Part shown: positions 1-8,150 of the stretch, piece after piece
Position numbering within the stretch: position 1 is the stretch's first letter
How the letters are laid out: each line of letters begins with the position of its first letter
NCBI GenBank assembly: GCA_004321905.1
Contig: SCQF01000053.1
Span: 1 to 64,000 of the forward strand
DNA length: 64,000 nucleotides
Direction of reading: 5' to 3'
DNA from: Verrucomicrobiota bacterium
GTDB taxonomy: Bacteria > Verrucomicrobiota > Kiritimatiellia > CAIQIC01
Made by a program: the position numbers and the translations under genes
Notes under the pieces: generated by a model
Databases searched by the model: none
Told to the model about the DNA's origin: nothing
Seen by the model: the letters and a program-made list of their open reading frames with translations, nothing else

Positions 1-219
1 CACAGCCCGCAAGGGCCTTTCATCAAGGGAGGCTGCCGCCTCCCCTGAACTCCTCCGCTAAGGAGCGCCTTCCTCCCCGTGGCAAGCCACGGGGAACCCG
101 GCGCTTCATTCTTGGAAAATCGTTACGATCAATTTTCCAAGGTTTGGAAAATGGCAGTTTTTTCAGCAAAAAAAGCACAAACAGCACAAGATGAAGTCTG
201 ATCTTGTGTTTCTTTGTGG
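1..219. other. Left-edge region without a gene; hairpins and a palindrome cluster
   Basis: No convincing gene is seen here. There are two GC-rich hairpins, GGGAGGCTGCCGCCTCCC near 28-45 and CCCCGTGGCAAGCCACGGGG near 77-96. Copies of the TTCCAAG/CTTGGAA palindrome family follow at 111-151, including CTTGGAAAAT paired with ATTTTCCAAG. The region lies just downstream of the minus-strand glycosyltransferase that ends at 220, so one of the hairpins may help end that transcript, although no clean T-run was found. Confidence 0.5.
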
Positions 220-1296
220 CTACTTTTTCAGCAACAATGCGAGGTGCGTGCGCAGTTCGGATTCAAGATTGCGGTTTTCGTAACTGGCGAGTCGCTCGCG
301 CTGACGGGCGCGGACGGCGATGCGCAAGCGTTCGTCGTGCACCAAGCGTCCGAGCATCTCGGCGATGAGGTCGAAGCGCTTCTCTTTGACCAGCACGCCC
401 GCCCCGGCGAGCGTCTCCGGCACGGCACCGGCGGCGTAGGCGAGCACCGGGACGTCGTTGACCAGCGCTTCGATCAGCGGGATGCAGAAGCCTTCGTGCT
501 CGCTCATGCAGAGGAAGGCGTGCGCGCTCCGGTAGCAACCGTTGAGTTCCGCCTGGGGCAGGGAACCGGTCAGTTCGACGTGCGCCAGTTGCAGTTCCCG
601 GGTACGCGTAAAAACCAGCGCCTCGTAGCGCTCCAGTCCGGCGTAGGAACCGACGTGGATCAGGCGCGAGTTTGGTTCCACATAGCGTTGGAAGTAATAG
701 AACGTGGCGAGCAAATCTTCGATGCGCTTGTTCGGTACGCCGCGTCCGACAAAGAGGATGTTGACGCGGCCATCGTCATATTTTGCCAGCGTTGCGGCGC
801 TGGCCGCGCCGCGCAACTGCGCGAAGTCCAGCATCAGCGGCAACACGCCGACCGCGCCATAGCCGGCGGCGCGCAATTCGGCAGCGTTGAATTCGCTGAC
901 GGCCAAGTTGACTTCCGCCGCGCCGGCGAGCGTTCGGAGTTGCTCGCGGCCCGTGCGTAATTGTCGGGCGACCGGCTCGAAAAAATCCTCAAAGAATTCC
1001 GGCGGAGTGATGTTGTGGTAACGGAGCGCCTTGCGGCAGTTCAGTTGGCGGAAGATTTCGTTGATTGGCGAACCGATGGATAGGTGGAGCAGGGCGATAT
1101 CGCCGGGTTGAACGACCTGCGCCGCCGTTGTGACATCGCGCGCCTCGCGGCGTAGCTCCGGCAGGATACGCTGACGTTCGCAGAAAATCTCCGAGGCAAA
1201 ACCCCAACTTTGAAAAAGGCGGCGTAACTTGCGGGCCTCGTTGCTGATGGCGTCGCCTTGGCTGAAACCGGCCACAAGTTGGTGAATGGCAGCCAC
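220..1296 (-). CDS. GT4-family glycosyltransferase (tandem paralogue 1)
   Basis: Probable cytoplasmic retaining glycosyltransferase of the GT-B/GT4 class, transferring a sugar from a nucleotide donor during envelope polysaccharide assembly. The 358-aa protein carries the GT4 donor-site motif SEHEGFCIPLIEAL near residues 260-275, followed by the typical VPVLAYAAGAVPET stretch. The start is a GTG; it is supported by alignment with the neighbouring paralogue (MSAIHQLVAGF against MAAIHQLVAGF). It begins 3 nt after the paralogue's stop, so the two are surely co-transcribed. By eye the two proteins are about 70% identical, indicating a recent tandem duplication. Donor and acceptor cannot be deduced. 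Confidence 0.85.
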   Translation of the reverse strand: MAAIHQLVAGFSQGDAISNEARKLRRLFQSWGFASEIFCERQRILPELRREARDVTTAAQVVQPGDIALLHLSIGSPINEIFRQLNCRKALRYHNITPPEFFEDFFEPVARQLRTGREQLRTLAGAAEVNLAVSEFNAAELRAAGYGAVGVLPLMLDFAQLRGAASAATLAKYDDGRVNILFVGRGVPNKRIEDLLATFYYFQRYVEPNSRLIHVGSYAGLERYEALVFTRTRELQLAHVELTGSLPQAELNGCYRSAHAFLCMSEHEGFCIPLIEALVNDVPVLAYAAGAVPETLAGAGVLVKEKRFDLIAEMLGRLVHDERLRIAVRARQRERLASYENRNLESELRTHLALLLKK

Positions 1297-1299
1297 GTT

Positions 1300-2382
1300 T
1301 TAGCCTTCGGCATGCAAGAGCGGGGCGAGGTGCGCGCGCAGCTCGGCTGCGAGATCGCGGTTTTCATAACTGGCGAGCCGCTCGCGCTGGCGGGCAAGTA
1401 CGGCGGCACGCAGCGGAGCATCGTGAACGAGTCGGCCCAGCATTTCGGCGACGAGGTCGAAGCGCTTCTCACGGAATAGCACACCCGCGCCGGCGAGCGT
1501 CTCCGGCACGGCGCCGGCGGCGTAGGCGAGCACCGGCACATCGTTGACCAGCGCTTCGATCAGCGGAATGCAGAAGCCCTCGTGCTCGCTCATGCTCAGG
1601 AATACATGCGCGCTTCGATAGCAGGCGTTGAGTTGGGCTTGTGGCAGGTTTCCGGTCAGTTCAACATTCACCAAGGCCAATTCGTGGATGCGGGTGCGGA
1701 TGATGCCTGCGTAGGTTTCCAAGCCGGTATAGGCGCCAACGTGGATCAAACGCGAATCCGGCACGATATAGCGCTGAAAATAATGGAATGCGGCCAGCAC
1801 ATCATCAAGGCACTTGTTGGGCGCGCCGCGACCAACGAAGAGTACATTGGTCAGTCCATCGGCAAACTTGTTCAGGTGTGTGCGGCTGATCTCGCCGCGC
1901 AAGCGCGCGAAATCCAGCACCAGCGGAAAGAGAGCAACTTTTGGATAGCCCGCCTGCTCAAGCTCGGCTGCGTTAAAGGCGCTATCGGCAAGGTTGACCT
2001 CCGCCACGCCGGCGAGCGCACGCGTCTGTTCGCGGCCCAGCGCGAGCTGCTGTGCGATCTGTTCCTGTACACCACGAAAATACTCCGGCGGTGTGATGTT
2101 GTGATACAGCAACGCTTTGCGGCAACGCAACTGCCGGAACAACTCGTTGGCCGTGGAGCCGATGGAAAGATGCAGCAGCGCGATGTCATCGGGCCGGAGA
2201 GCCGCGGGCAATGTGGCGAGGTCGCGCGCGTCGCGCCGCAACTCGGGCAGAATCCGCTTCGTTTCGCAGAATATCTCCGACGCAAAACCCCAACCGCGAA
2301 AAATTTTTCGCAACACGCGTGCTTCGTTGCTAATGGCATCGCCATTGGCAAACCCGGCCACAAGCTGGTGGATGGCGCTCAT
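1300..2382 (-). CDS. GT4-family glycosyltransferase (tandem paralogue 2)
   Basis: Close paralogue of the next gene downstream, 360 aa, same architecture: an N-terminal acceptor-binding half opening with AIHQLVAGF and a C-terminal nucleotide-sugar half with SEHEGFCIPLIEAL. It probably adds one sugar to a lipid-linked or growing glycan on the cytoplasmic face of the inner membrane. The ATG at 2382 has no strong ribosome-binding site. It lies about 110 bp after a third glycosyltransferase gene on the same strand, with a palindromic repeat in the gap. The differences between the two copies are spread over the whole length, so both look functional. Confidence 0.85.
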   Translation of the reverse strand: MSAIHQLVAGFANGDAISNEARVLRKIFRGWGFASEIFCETKRILPELRRDARDLATLPAALRPDDIALLHLSIGSTANELFRQLRCRKALLYHNITPPEYFRGVQEQIAQQLALGREQTRALAGVAEVNLADSAFNAAELEQAGYPKVALFPLVLDFARLRGEISRTHLNKFADGLTNVLFVGRGAPNKCLDDVLAAFHYFQRYIVPDSRLIHVGAYTGLETYAGIIRTRIHELALVNVELTGNLPQAQLNACYRSAHVFLSMSEHEGFCIPLIEALVNDVPVLAYAAGAVPETLAGAGVLFREKRFDLVAEMLGRLVHDAPLRAAVLARQRERLASYENRDLAAELRAHLAPLLHAEG

Positions 2383-2424
2383 ATTCTAACCCGTGTCGCG
2401 TGACAACGTGGTGTTTGACTAAAA

Positions 2425-2478
2425 GGTAGGGCGCGCACGCCGTGCGCGCCGCGGCGCTCGCGGCGCGAGCGCCCTACC
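2425..2478. repeat. GC-rich palindromic element, GGTAGGGCGC...GCGCCCTACC
   Basis: Perfect 10-bp terminal inverted repeat (GGTAGGGCGC and GCGCCCTACC) enclosing further palindromic segments (GCACGCCGTGC, GCGCCGCGGCGC). The outer arms resemble the GTAGGGCG family found elsewhere in the window, so this is probably a member of a dispersed extragenic repeat family. It lies between two co-directional glycosyltransferase genes and could form a strong hairpin in the transcript. Confidence 0.7.
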
Positions 2479-2494
2479 CATGACCCGTGCTTAT

Positions 2495-3682
2495 TCACCC
2501 GAGGTTTTCCAAGGCTTGAAAAAGGCGCTGTTCGACGGCGGGCCAGGCGTAGGCGCGCAGCACGTAGTTGCGGCCATTTTCGCCGAGCGCGCGACGCAAC
2601 GGTGGATCGTCGAGCAAGCGCAGCAGCGCCTCCTCGAAATCGGGATAGTGACGGAACCAAAGGCCACCGTTCGACTGCGCACACTGCCACCGGAGCACCG
2701 CGCTTTTCGCATGGACGAGGCCCGGCGTACGCGCGAGCCACGCCTCCAGCAGCACGATGCCAAAACTTTCGTTGACCGAGGGATGCACGAAGGCAACCGC
2801 GCCGGCCATCGCCTCGTGTTTTTCATGCTCACTGACAAAACCGAGGTCGAGAATGTGCTCTTGCAAAGCGGGCGGCGCTTCGATGGGGCCGCTGCCGGTG
2901 CAGACCAGCTTCACGTCGCGTCCGGTGCGTTCGCGGAAGGCATTGAGATAGTCGCAGAGCAACGGCGTGCCCTTGAGTGTCTCGCGGCGTCCGGAATAAA
3001 TCACATAGGACGCGGTCAGTCCGCGCCGTTTGGCGAACGCGGTGGCAGCAACCTCAAAGGAATCCAAGCCCATGCCAACCACCGCACTTTTGGCGTCAGG
3101 AAAATCATAGAGGCGTCGCGCCAGTTCGCGTTCCGGCGCGGAGTTGAAGAGACAGCCGGCGGCGCGGTCGAACATGCCGCGCATCAGGCCGAGGTAGGCG
3201 AAGGCTTCATCGTGCAGGCACGGCACGAGAAATGTTTTCTTTGGCCAAATCCGGCTGGCGTTATAGGTGACACCGAACAGATAAGGCCCGGCGAGGATGC
3301 GGTCGAATTCATCGCCGTGCGCGCGCAGAAAGTCGCAAAGTGCGCGGCTGTTGACGCTGTTCTGTATCCAGATTTCTTCTTCGTGCGCGGTGACCGGTGC
3401 GCCGCGATCAATCTGTCCTTGCACGCGCAAAAATGCGCCGACGTCGCGTTCGGCATCCACCGGAAAAAAATGCACATCGAGGTTGCCCATTTTGCGCTGA
3501 CCGGGCGGCAGGGTGTTTTCCCACGAGAAATGGTTTTGCGCGCAGGTGGTCAAGAAGGTGACGTGGTGACCGGCAGCGGCAGCGTGTTCCGCGAGCTTCT
3601 TGAGCAACGTCTCAGCGCCACCGACGGTGCCGTGTTCGGCAAAGCGCGGCGCGATGAAGGCGATGCGGTCGGCGCACGACAT
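2495..3682 (-). CDS. GT4-family glycosyltransferase
   Basis: Third glycosyltransferase of the cluster, 395 aa from the chosen start. The N-terminus (DRIAFIAPRFAEHGTVGGAETL) is the typical GT-B opening with the glycine-rich loop that contacts the acceptor; the donor-site motif is NESFGIVLLEAW near residue 315. I chose the ATG at 3682 because it overlaps the stop of the upstream gene as TGATG, which implies translational coupling; the ORF track start at 3697 is five residues longer. The last codons (FQALENLG) are written by a copy of the TTCCAAG palindrome, so the C-terminus appears to have been extended or rewritten by that repeat. Confidence 0.85.
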   Translation of the reverse strand: MSCADRIAFIAPRFAEHGTVGGAETLLKKLAEHAAAAGHHVTFLTTCAQNHFSWENTLPPGQRKMGNLDVHFFPVDAERDVGAFLRVQGQIDRGAPVTAHEEEIWIQNSVNSRALCDFLRAHGDEFDRILAGPYLFGVTYNASRIWPKKTFLVPCLHDEAFAYLGLMRGMFDRAAGCLFNSAPERELARRLYDFPDAKSAVVGMGLDSFEVAATAFAKRRGLTASYVIYSGRRETLKGTPLLCDYLNAFRERTGRDVKLVCTGSGPIEAPPALQEHILDLGFVSEHEKHEAMAGAVAFVHPSVNESFGIVLLEAWLARTPGLVHAKSAVLRWQCAQSNGGLWFRHYPDFEEALLRLLDDPPLRRALGENGRNYVLRAYAWPAVEQRLFQALENLG

Positions 3683-4191
3683 CAGGCACCTTTCCAATCC
3701 TTGGTCGCCTCTGGCGCCGCCGGAGGCGGGTAAACCTTGGAAACCGTGCCGGTCTGTTTTTCCAAGGTTTGGACGCGGCGTTCGAGTTCCTGAATTTTCG
3801 CGGCGTATTTTTGATCCACGCCCTCAATCGCGGTGACGAGTAGACCGTTGACCTGATTCTGTTGCGACCAGAGGCGGTAGGTGTAAAACTTGAGCAGGCC
3901 CCAGATCACTTTTTTGAGCGCGACCAGCGCCGGGCCCCAAAAACGGCGGCGTTCACGGATCGGGAAATCGGAAATATCAACAAAAACGGCATCGCGGAGG
4001 CACTTGAGATAGAAGTTCAGAAATTCGTCGGCGTCGCGCAGATGAGCGAGGTTCATCCTCTCGGCATGCGCGATACGCGCGTCGGCATAGACGCCTTCGC
4101 CGGTTTTCTTTTCCACCGCGGCGCGAATTTCCGCGACGAGTTTTTCCGCGTCCACGCCCGGCGTGTTGATCTCGAATAAGGTTTGGCTCAT
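3682..4191 (-). CDS. Hypothetical helical protein of a polysaccharide cluster
   Basis: 169-aa protein, first visible gene of the glycosyltransferase operon. A GGAG ribosome-binding site lies 7 nt before the ATG. No signal peptide is evident. The middle holds a weakly hydrophobic stretch (FWGPALVALKKVIWGLLKFYTYRLW), probably an amphipathic or membrane-associated helix, followed by a predicted coiled coil (AAKIQELERRVQTLEKQT). Similar small proteins often sit beside glycosyltransferases and methyltransferases in O-antigen-type loci, which suggests an accessory role, but no function is established. The 3' end is crowded with TTCCAA/TTGGAA half-palindromes, which encode part of the coiled coil and the last residues (KDWKGA). 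Confidence 0.7.
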   Translation of the reverse strand: MSQTLFEINTPGVDAEKLVAEIRAAVEKKTGEGVYADARIAHAERMNLAHLRDADEFLNFYLKCLRDAVFVDISDFPIRERRRFWGPALVALKKVIWGLLKFYTYRLWSQQNQVNGLLVTAIEGVDQKYAAKIQELERRVQTLEKQTGTVSKVYPPPAAPEATKDWKGA

Positions 4192-4263
4192 GCATCATCT
4201 CCGCTGCGGGGGAGATTAGGCAGGGCCGCAGGCCGTGTCAATCACGCCGGGGCTGGACGCCGC

Positions 4264-4695
4264 TCACTTGTTCATGGAGAATGTGCCGGAGCTGGCGTCG
4301 GTGATATTCGTCCAAGTGCCACTGGCGCCGTTGCGGTCGCCATTCACGGTGCCGCTCCACTGGGAAACCACATGGCCCGGCTCGCGTACCGTGGTGAGGC
4401 TGAGCGTATTGCCGCTAAGCTGGCCGGTGGCCGAACCGGAGCCGGAGCCATCGTCGCGGGAATAGGTGCCGCTCAAGACGTTATCGGCCTGCGTCAGGCT
4501 CAAAGAAAAAGTTTGACCGGTGCTGAACGAGCCATGCCAGACACCCGTCATGGTGGCGGCGGTCGGTGTTGCGTTAGTGGTGAGCGGTGCGGACGTGGTA
4601 TCGTCACTGCCACCGCCGCAGCCGGTCAGTGCCGCGGGCAACGCGAGCAGCACGGTTGTCAGCGCTAGGATGATCAGACCTTGTAGTGTTTTCAT
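4264..4695 (-). CDS. Small predicted lipoprotein
   Basis: 143-aa secreted lipoprotein of unknown function. It opens with a signal peptide (MKTLQGLIILALTTVLLALPAA) ending in the lipobox LTGC, so the mature protein starts at a lipid-modified cysteine near residue 26, followed by a Gly/Ser/Asp linker. The remainder is a compact beta-rich domain with many Ser, Thr and Gly residues (SGTYSRDDGSGSGSATGQLSGN), similar in texture to lipocalin-like or META-type beta domains. The ATG at 4695 is preceded by GGAGG at good spacing; the longer ORF in the track runs into the promoter region. Confidence 0.75.
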   Translation of the reverse strand: MKTLQGLIILALTTVLLALPAALTGCGGGSDDTTSAPLTTNATPTAATMTGVWHGSFSTGQTFSLSLTQADNVLSGTYSRDDGSGSGSATGQLSGNTLSLTTVREPGHVVSQWSGTVNGDRNGASGTWTNITDASSGTFSMNK

Positions 4696-4716
4696 ATGGT
4701 TTTTCCTCCACCGCAC

Positions 4717-4745
4717 AGTATCGCGTTCTTCCGCCAGCTTGTCTA
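4717..4745 (-). promoter_or_regulatory. Candidate promoter of the small lipoprotein gene
   Basis: TAGACA, 17 nt, GATACT on the minus strand, about 20 nt upstream of the lipoprotein ATG. It matches the spacing pattern of other promoters in this window. It lies in the divergent gap shared with the FHA gene. Confidence 0.45.
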
Positions 4746-4804
4746 TCGTGAATTTTATCGTTGCCGGAAAGTGGCGGCTCGACGAAACTCTCGCCCGATT
4801 CATT

Positions 4805-6277
4805 ATGTATCGTTTATTTTTCCAAAGCGGTGAGCACCAGGGTCGCCGCGTAGCCATCCGGCAGGGGCCGGTGCTGCTCGGACGGCATCCCGATTGCACG
4901 ATTCGGCTGCCCGACCCCGGCGTGGCGTTGCAGCATGCGATGCTGGAGGATCAGCCCAACGGCGGCGTGCGTTTGCGGCGGCTGGCGACCGACGTCGTGT
5001 TGCGGGTGAACCAACGCGACGTGACGGAAGCCGAGTTGCAACATGGCGACGCGATTGAAATCGGCCCGCATCACTTTGAATTCCAGCACGGCAGCGTCAC
5101 GACCATCGCAGGACCGACGAAGCGCCGGTTGGGCCTGCTACAGCAACTAACGCTGATGGCGGTGGGCGTGTTATTGCTGGGGCAAATGGCTTTTCTATTC
5201 ACCATTTCGATTTGGCGACGAGGCCAACCACCCGCGGCGACCAATAGCAGCGGTGTGACCACGAACATCACGCGTATCGCCGCTGCGCCGACCAAGCTTC
5301 CGTCGCCGCCCATCAAAACGCAGTTGCCGCCGCCGGTGGCGCGGGTCTCGAACGCGCCCGTGGAATCCGCCGCGTTATCGAATGAAATTCAGCAGATGCA
5401 AAAAGAGATCGTCCAGCTGCACCAGGACGTCGCCGCCTTGCCCGCGCCTACGCCGGTGGTGGCCTTGCCGGCCCTTCCGACGACAAACGTGGTCAATGCG
5501 ACCGACGAGACCGACGACTTGGTGCTGGCACAAGCCCAGCGCATGTTCAAGAAAACGATGAGCCATGCGGCACAACTGGAAGCGGAAACCCTCGATAGCG
5601 AGTTGGAGACCATTGAGAACATGGCCCCGGATTTTCTGCCACCTTATGTCGAGCGCGCCCAAGCTCTGGAACGGCGCGGTTTGAGCAAGGACGCTTTGAC
5701 GCAATGGCAGCGGGTACAGAAGCTGGCGAAAAACAGCGATCTACGGTTGCGCGCGGAGGAAGAAATCGCACGGCTTGAAACACGCCCAAGCACGCCGCGC
5801 ACCCCAGAACTGGTGGTCGTTCCTCCGGTCACGCCCAAGCCCGCGCCACGCGTTTCAGCGACTCGTCCGGTGGTGTGCCTGGCACAGGTCGAGCGACAAA
5901 AGCTGATGGCGACCGAGAAATATGACGAACTGCGGTTGCTGCGCATCACCATCGCACCGGTGACGGGCGTAGCGTTGTTCAATCCATCCGAGGTGGAAGT
6001 GGTGGTGAACTTTTTTGACCGCGATGAGAAATCTGGCCGCGTAGCGCTTTCGCGCGCCATCGTACCCGGCGCGGCCTTGCGCGCCGCGGCTACGGCACTG
6101 ATGGGCGCACCGGTGGAATTCACCGCCAGCTATCAAGTGCCGCGCGGGCTTCGTCAACAAGAGGAACGCCAATCAGGCGGTGCGTGGCGCTATTACGGTT
6201 ATCGTGTTGAATTGCTTTATCAGGGTAAACTCCACGATCAGCGCGAACATCCCGCCGGCCTGCCGTCTGCCGACTAA
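4805..6277 (+). CDS. FHA-domain membrane protein
   Basis: 490-aa protein. Residues 1-95 form a forkhead-associated domain: GRHPDCTIRLPDPGVALQHAML carries the Gly-Arg and the Ser/His-like binding loop positions of the family, which recognises phosphothreonine peptides. A single membrane segment follows (LTLMAVGVLLLGQMAFLFTISIW, about 112-136), then a Pro/Thr-rich linker, a short coiled coil (EIQQMQKEIVQLHQDV), a helical TPR-like section and a C-terminal beta-rich domain. The FHA part would be cytoplasmic and the rest periplasmic. The ATG at 4805 is chosen because upstream codons of the ORF are antisense to the lipoprotein gene. No Ser/Thr kinase is visible nearby. The exact role is unknown. 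Confidence 0.8.
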   Translation: MYRLFFQSGEHQGRRVAIRQGPVLLGRHPDCTIRLPDPGVALQHAMLEDQPNGGVRLRRLATDVVLRVNQRDVTEAELQHGDAIEIGPHHFEFQHGSVTTIAGPTKRRLGLLQQLTLMAVGVLLLGQMAFLFTISIWRRGQPPAATNSSGVTTNITRIAAAPTKLPSPPIKTQLPPPVARVSNAPVESAALSNEIQQMQKEIVQLHQDVAALPAPTPVVALPALPTTNVVNATDETDDLVLAQAQRMFKKTMSHAAQLEAETLDSELETIENMAPDFLPPYVERAQALERRGLSKDALTQWQRVQKLAKNSDLRLRAEEEIARLETRPSTPRTPELVVVPPVTPKPAPRVSATRPVVCLAQVERQKLMATEKYDELRLLRITIAPVTGVALFNPSEVEVVVNFFDRDEKSGRVALSRAIVPGAALRAAATALMGAPVEFTASYQVPRGLRQQEERQSGGAWRYYGYRVELLYQGKLHDQREHPAGLPSAD

Positions 6278-6279
6278 AG

Positions 6280-6376
6280 TTCCAAGCCTTGGAAAAAAAC
6301 GCTATGCGGGGTAGGGCGAGGCATCCCAGCGAGCCGCGTTATAACGGCTCCGCCGAAGGCGTCGCTCCACCAAAAA
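6280..6376. repeat. TTCCAAGCCTTGGAA palindrome followed by a GTAGGGCGAGGC element
   Basis: The gap between the FHA gene and the convergent helicase gene holds TTCCAAGCCTTGGAA (6280-6294). Next comes GTAGGGCGAGGCATCCCAGCGAGCCG with a partial inverted partner CGGCTCCGCCGAAGGCGTCGCTCCACC (6310-6371). The second element recurs near 26.3, 51.8 and 23.2 kb. No coding signal is seen. Confidence 0.75.
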
Positions 6377-7780
6377 TCAGCAGCGATGACGTTGTCCAAA
6401 ATGCCGCTGGCCGCCTTGGCGTCCGCCACCACCGCCGCGTGGCGGGGGACGAGCGGCGGCGCCAGTCGCGTGGCGCGCAGCTTCGGAGTGGAATTGATGC
6501 TGCTCCACCGGGATCGGCTTGCGAATCAGACGCTCAATGGCGCGTAGAAAATCGCGTTCTTCAGATGAGCAGAAGGAAATCGCGTCACCCTCCGCCCCGG
6601 CCCGCGCGGTGCGGCCGATGCGATGGACGTAGGTCTCCGGTTCGATGGGCAAGTGGTAGTTGATGACGTGTGTGATGTTGTCCACATCAATGCCGCGCGC
6701 GGCGATGTCGGTGGCAACGAGTACGCGGACGCGGCCCGTTTTGAAGCCCGCCAGCGCCGCCGTACGCGCGCTTTGGCTCTTGTTGCCGTGAATCGCCGCC
6801 GCCGTGATGCCGGCCTTGGCGAGTTTTTCGCACACCTTGTTTGCGGCGTGTTTCATCTGCGCGAAGACGATCACACGGTCCATGCCGGTGTCGTTCAAGA
6901 GTTGCACCAGCAGCGCATCCTTGTGCTGCCGATCCACGAACAGCACCTTCTGCGCGATCTTTTCGACCGTCGGCTGTTCGGGGGTGATGGTGACGTGTAC
7001 CGGGTTATGCACCAGCGTTCTCGCCAGCGAGACCACTTCCGGCTGTAGCGTCGCCGAGAAAAAGAGCGACTGGCGTTTGGGCGGCAGCGCGGCGATGACT
7101 TTACGGATGTCGCGGATGAAACCCATGTCGAGCATCCGGTCGGCTTCGTCGAGTACGAAAATTTCGATGCCATCAAGTTTGCAAAAACCTTGTCCCATCA
7201 AGTCCAGCAAGCGGCCGGGCGTGGCGACGACGATATCCATGCCGCGGCTCAACGCGGCTTCTTGTGGCCGCTGACCGACGCCGCCAAAGATCACCGTATG
7301 CGAAATGTGCAGGTGCCGTCCGTAGGCGTGGATGCTGTCGCCGATTTGCGCCGCGAGTTCGCGCGTTGGCGCCAAAATCAGTACACGCGGGCGGTTGCGG
7401 ATTGGCTGCCGCTTGTGCAAGGTCAGGTGTTGCAAAATCGGCAGGACAAAGGCGGCGGTCTTGCCGGTGCCGGTCTGTGCGCAGCCGAGGATGTCGCGGC
7501 CCGCGAGCAGGTGCGGGATGGATTGCATTTGGATGGGCGTCGGCGTGACGTACCCTTCTTCGCTGACTGCGCGCTGGATTTGCGGCAGTAGCGAGGCGAA
7601 TACAGGATGGACGGGTCGCGGCGTTTCCAGCAGGCCGTTGATCGAGGCCGGGTGAGGTAACGGCGGTGGTGTCACGCCATGGTGGTGAGGTGTGTGGGCG
7701 GCAGTGGTTGCTGCCGGTTTCGTGTGGGTGACATGCTGCACAGGGTGCGCATGCAGCCCATGAGGGTGCTTGTTCTGCAT
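6377..7780 (-). CDS. DEAD-box RNA helicase
   Basis: 467-aa ATP-dependent RNA helicase of the RhlE-like type, expected to unwind structured RNA in ribosome assembly, decay or cold adaptation. The core is complete: Q-motif region ([14 protein letters not shown]), Walker A ([11 protein letters not shown]), DEAD box ([13 protein letters not shown]), SAT (FFSATLQ) and motif VI ([10 protein letters not shown]). The C-terminus is a short Gly/Arg-rich tail ([13 protein letters not shown]) suited to RNA binding. The N-terminus has an unusual His/Pro/Thr-rich segment before the helicase core. The ATG at 7780 has GGAG 8 nt upstream; the ORF track start at 8152 runs through the promoter and leader. RhlE is only the nearest familiar relative, so no symbol is assigned. 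Confidence 0.9.
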   Translation of the reverse strand: MQNKHPHGLHAHPVQHVTHTKPAATTAAHTPHHHGVTPPPLPHPASINGLLETPRPVHPVFASLLPQIQRAVSEEGYVTPTPIQMQSIPHLLAGRDILGCAQTGTGKTAAFVLPILQHLTLHKRQPIRNRPRVLILAPTRELAAQIGDSIHAYGRHLHISHTVIFGGVGQRPQEAALSRGMDIVVATPGRLLDLMGQGFCKLDGIEIFVLDEADRMLDMGFIRDIRKVIAALPPKRQSLFFSATLQPEVVSLARTLVHNPVHVTITPEQPTVEKIAQKVLFVDRQHKDALLVQLLNDTGMDRVIVFAQMKHAANKVCEKLAKAGITAAAIHGNKSQSARTAALAGFKTGRVRVLVATDIAARGIDVDNITHVINYHLPIEPETYVHRIGRTARAGAEGDAISFCSSEERDFLRAIERLIRKPIPVEQHQFHSEAARHATGAAARPPPRGGGGGRQGGQRHFGQRHRC

Positions 7781-7887
7781 TTCGGGATCTCCGTCCGGCA
7801 TTACACATCTCTGCCCGCCGGACGCGTGGAAAAGAAGGAGCCGCGACTGTCGCGGCGATGCAGCCACCGGGCTGCTTGAGGCGTGAA
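7781..7887 (-). promoter_or_regulatory. Long structured 5' leader of the DEAD-box helicase mRNA
   Basis: About 100 nt separate the predicted promoter from the ATG. The leader contains the hairpin CCGCGACAGTCGCGG (7841-7855) and other GC-rich inverted segments. Long structured leaders are common for cold-inducible helicase genes, so temperature or autoregulatory control is possible; this is inference. Confidence 0.4.
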
Positions 7888-7915
7888 ACAATACCCGCTG
7901 GCCGCCCAAAGTCAA
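7888..7915 (-). promoter_or_regulatory. Promoter of the DEAD-box helicase gene
   Basis: TTGACT, 16 nt, TATTGT on the minus strand, a good sigma-70-type match about 105 nt before the start codon. Confidence 0.6.
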
Positions 7916-7946
7916 GCCTGTCGCAGTTTGGATAGCATTTCTGTCC

Positions 7947-8069
7947 GGGGAGCGCACGCGCCCTCGCGTGCGACAGACCGCGCCCACGCGGTTTGCACGA
8001 GGAACCGGATTACCCCCGAAGCGTGAGGCGAGGCGCCTCACGTCGCACGCGAGGGCGCGTGTGCTCCCC
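7947..8069. repeat. 123-bp element with 28-bp inverted termini
   Basis: The left arm GGGGAGCGCACGCGCCCTCG (7947 onward, 28 bp to 7974) and the right arm (8042-8069) are inverted copies differing at one position. The interior is about 67 bp and includes CGTGAGGCGAGGCGCCTCACG, another palindrome. It lies between the divergent helicase and ABC-F genes. It has the form of a miniature inverted-repeat element or REP-like cluster and encodes nothing recognisable. Confidence 0.75.
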
Positions 8070-8150
8070 AACCAAAGCTCTGGAAAATATCTGCATCCGC
8101 TGAATTTTTCTCTGTGTTTTTGCGGGCGCTGCGCTACAGTCCGCGGCTCC

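Noticed and set aside
2480-3733. 417-aa plus-strand ORF over the third glycosyltransferase
   Set aside because: It is a shadow of a clear GT4 gene, with no domain of its own.
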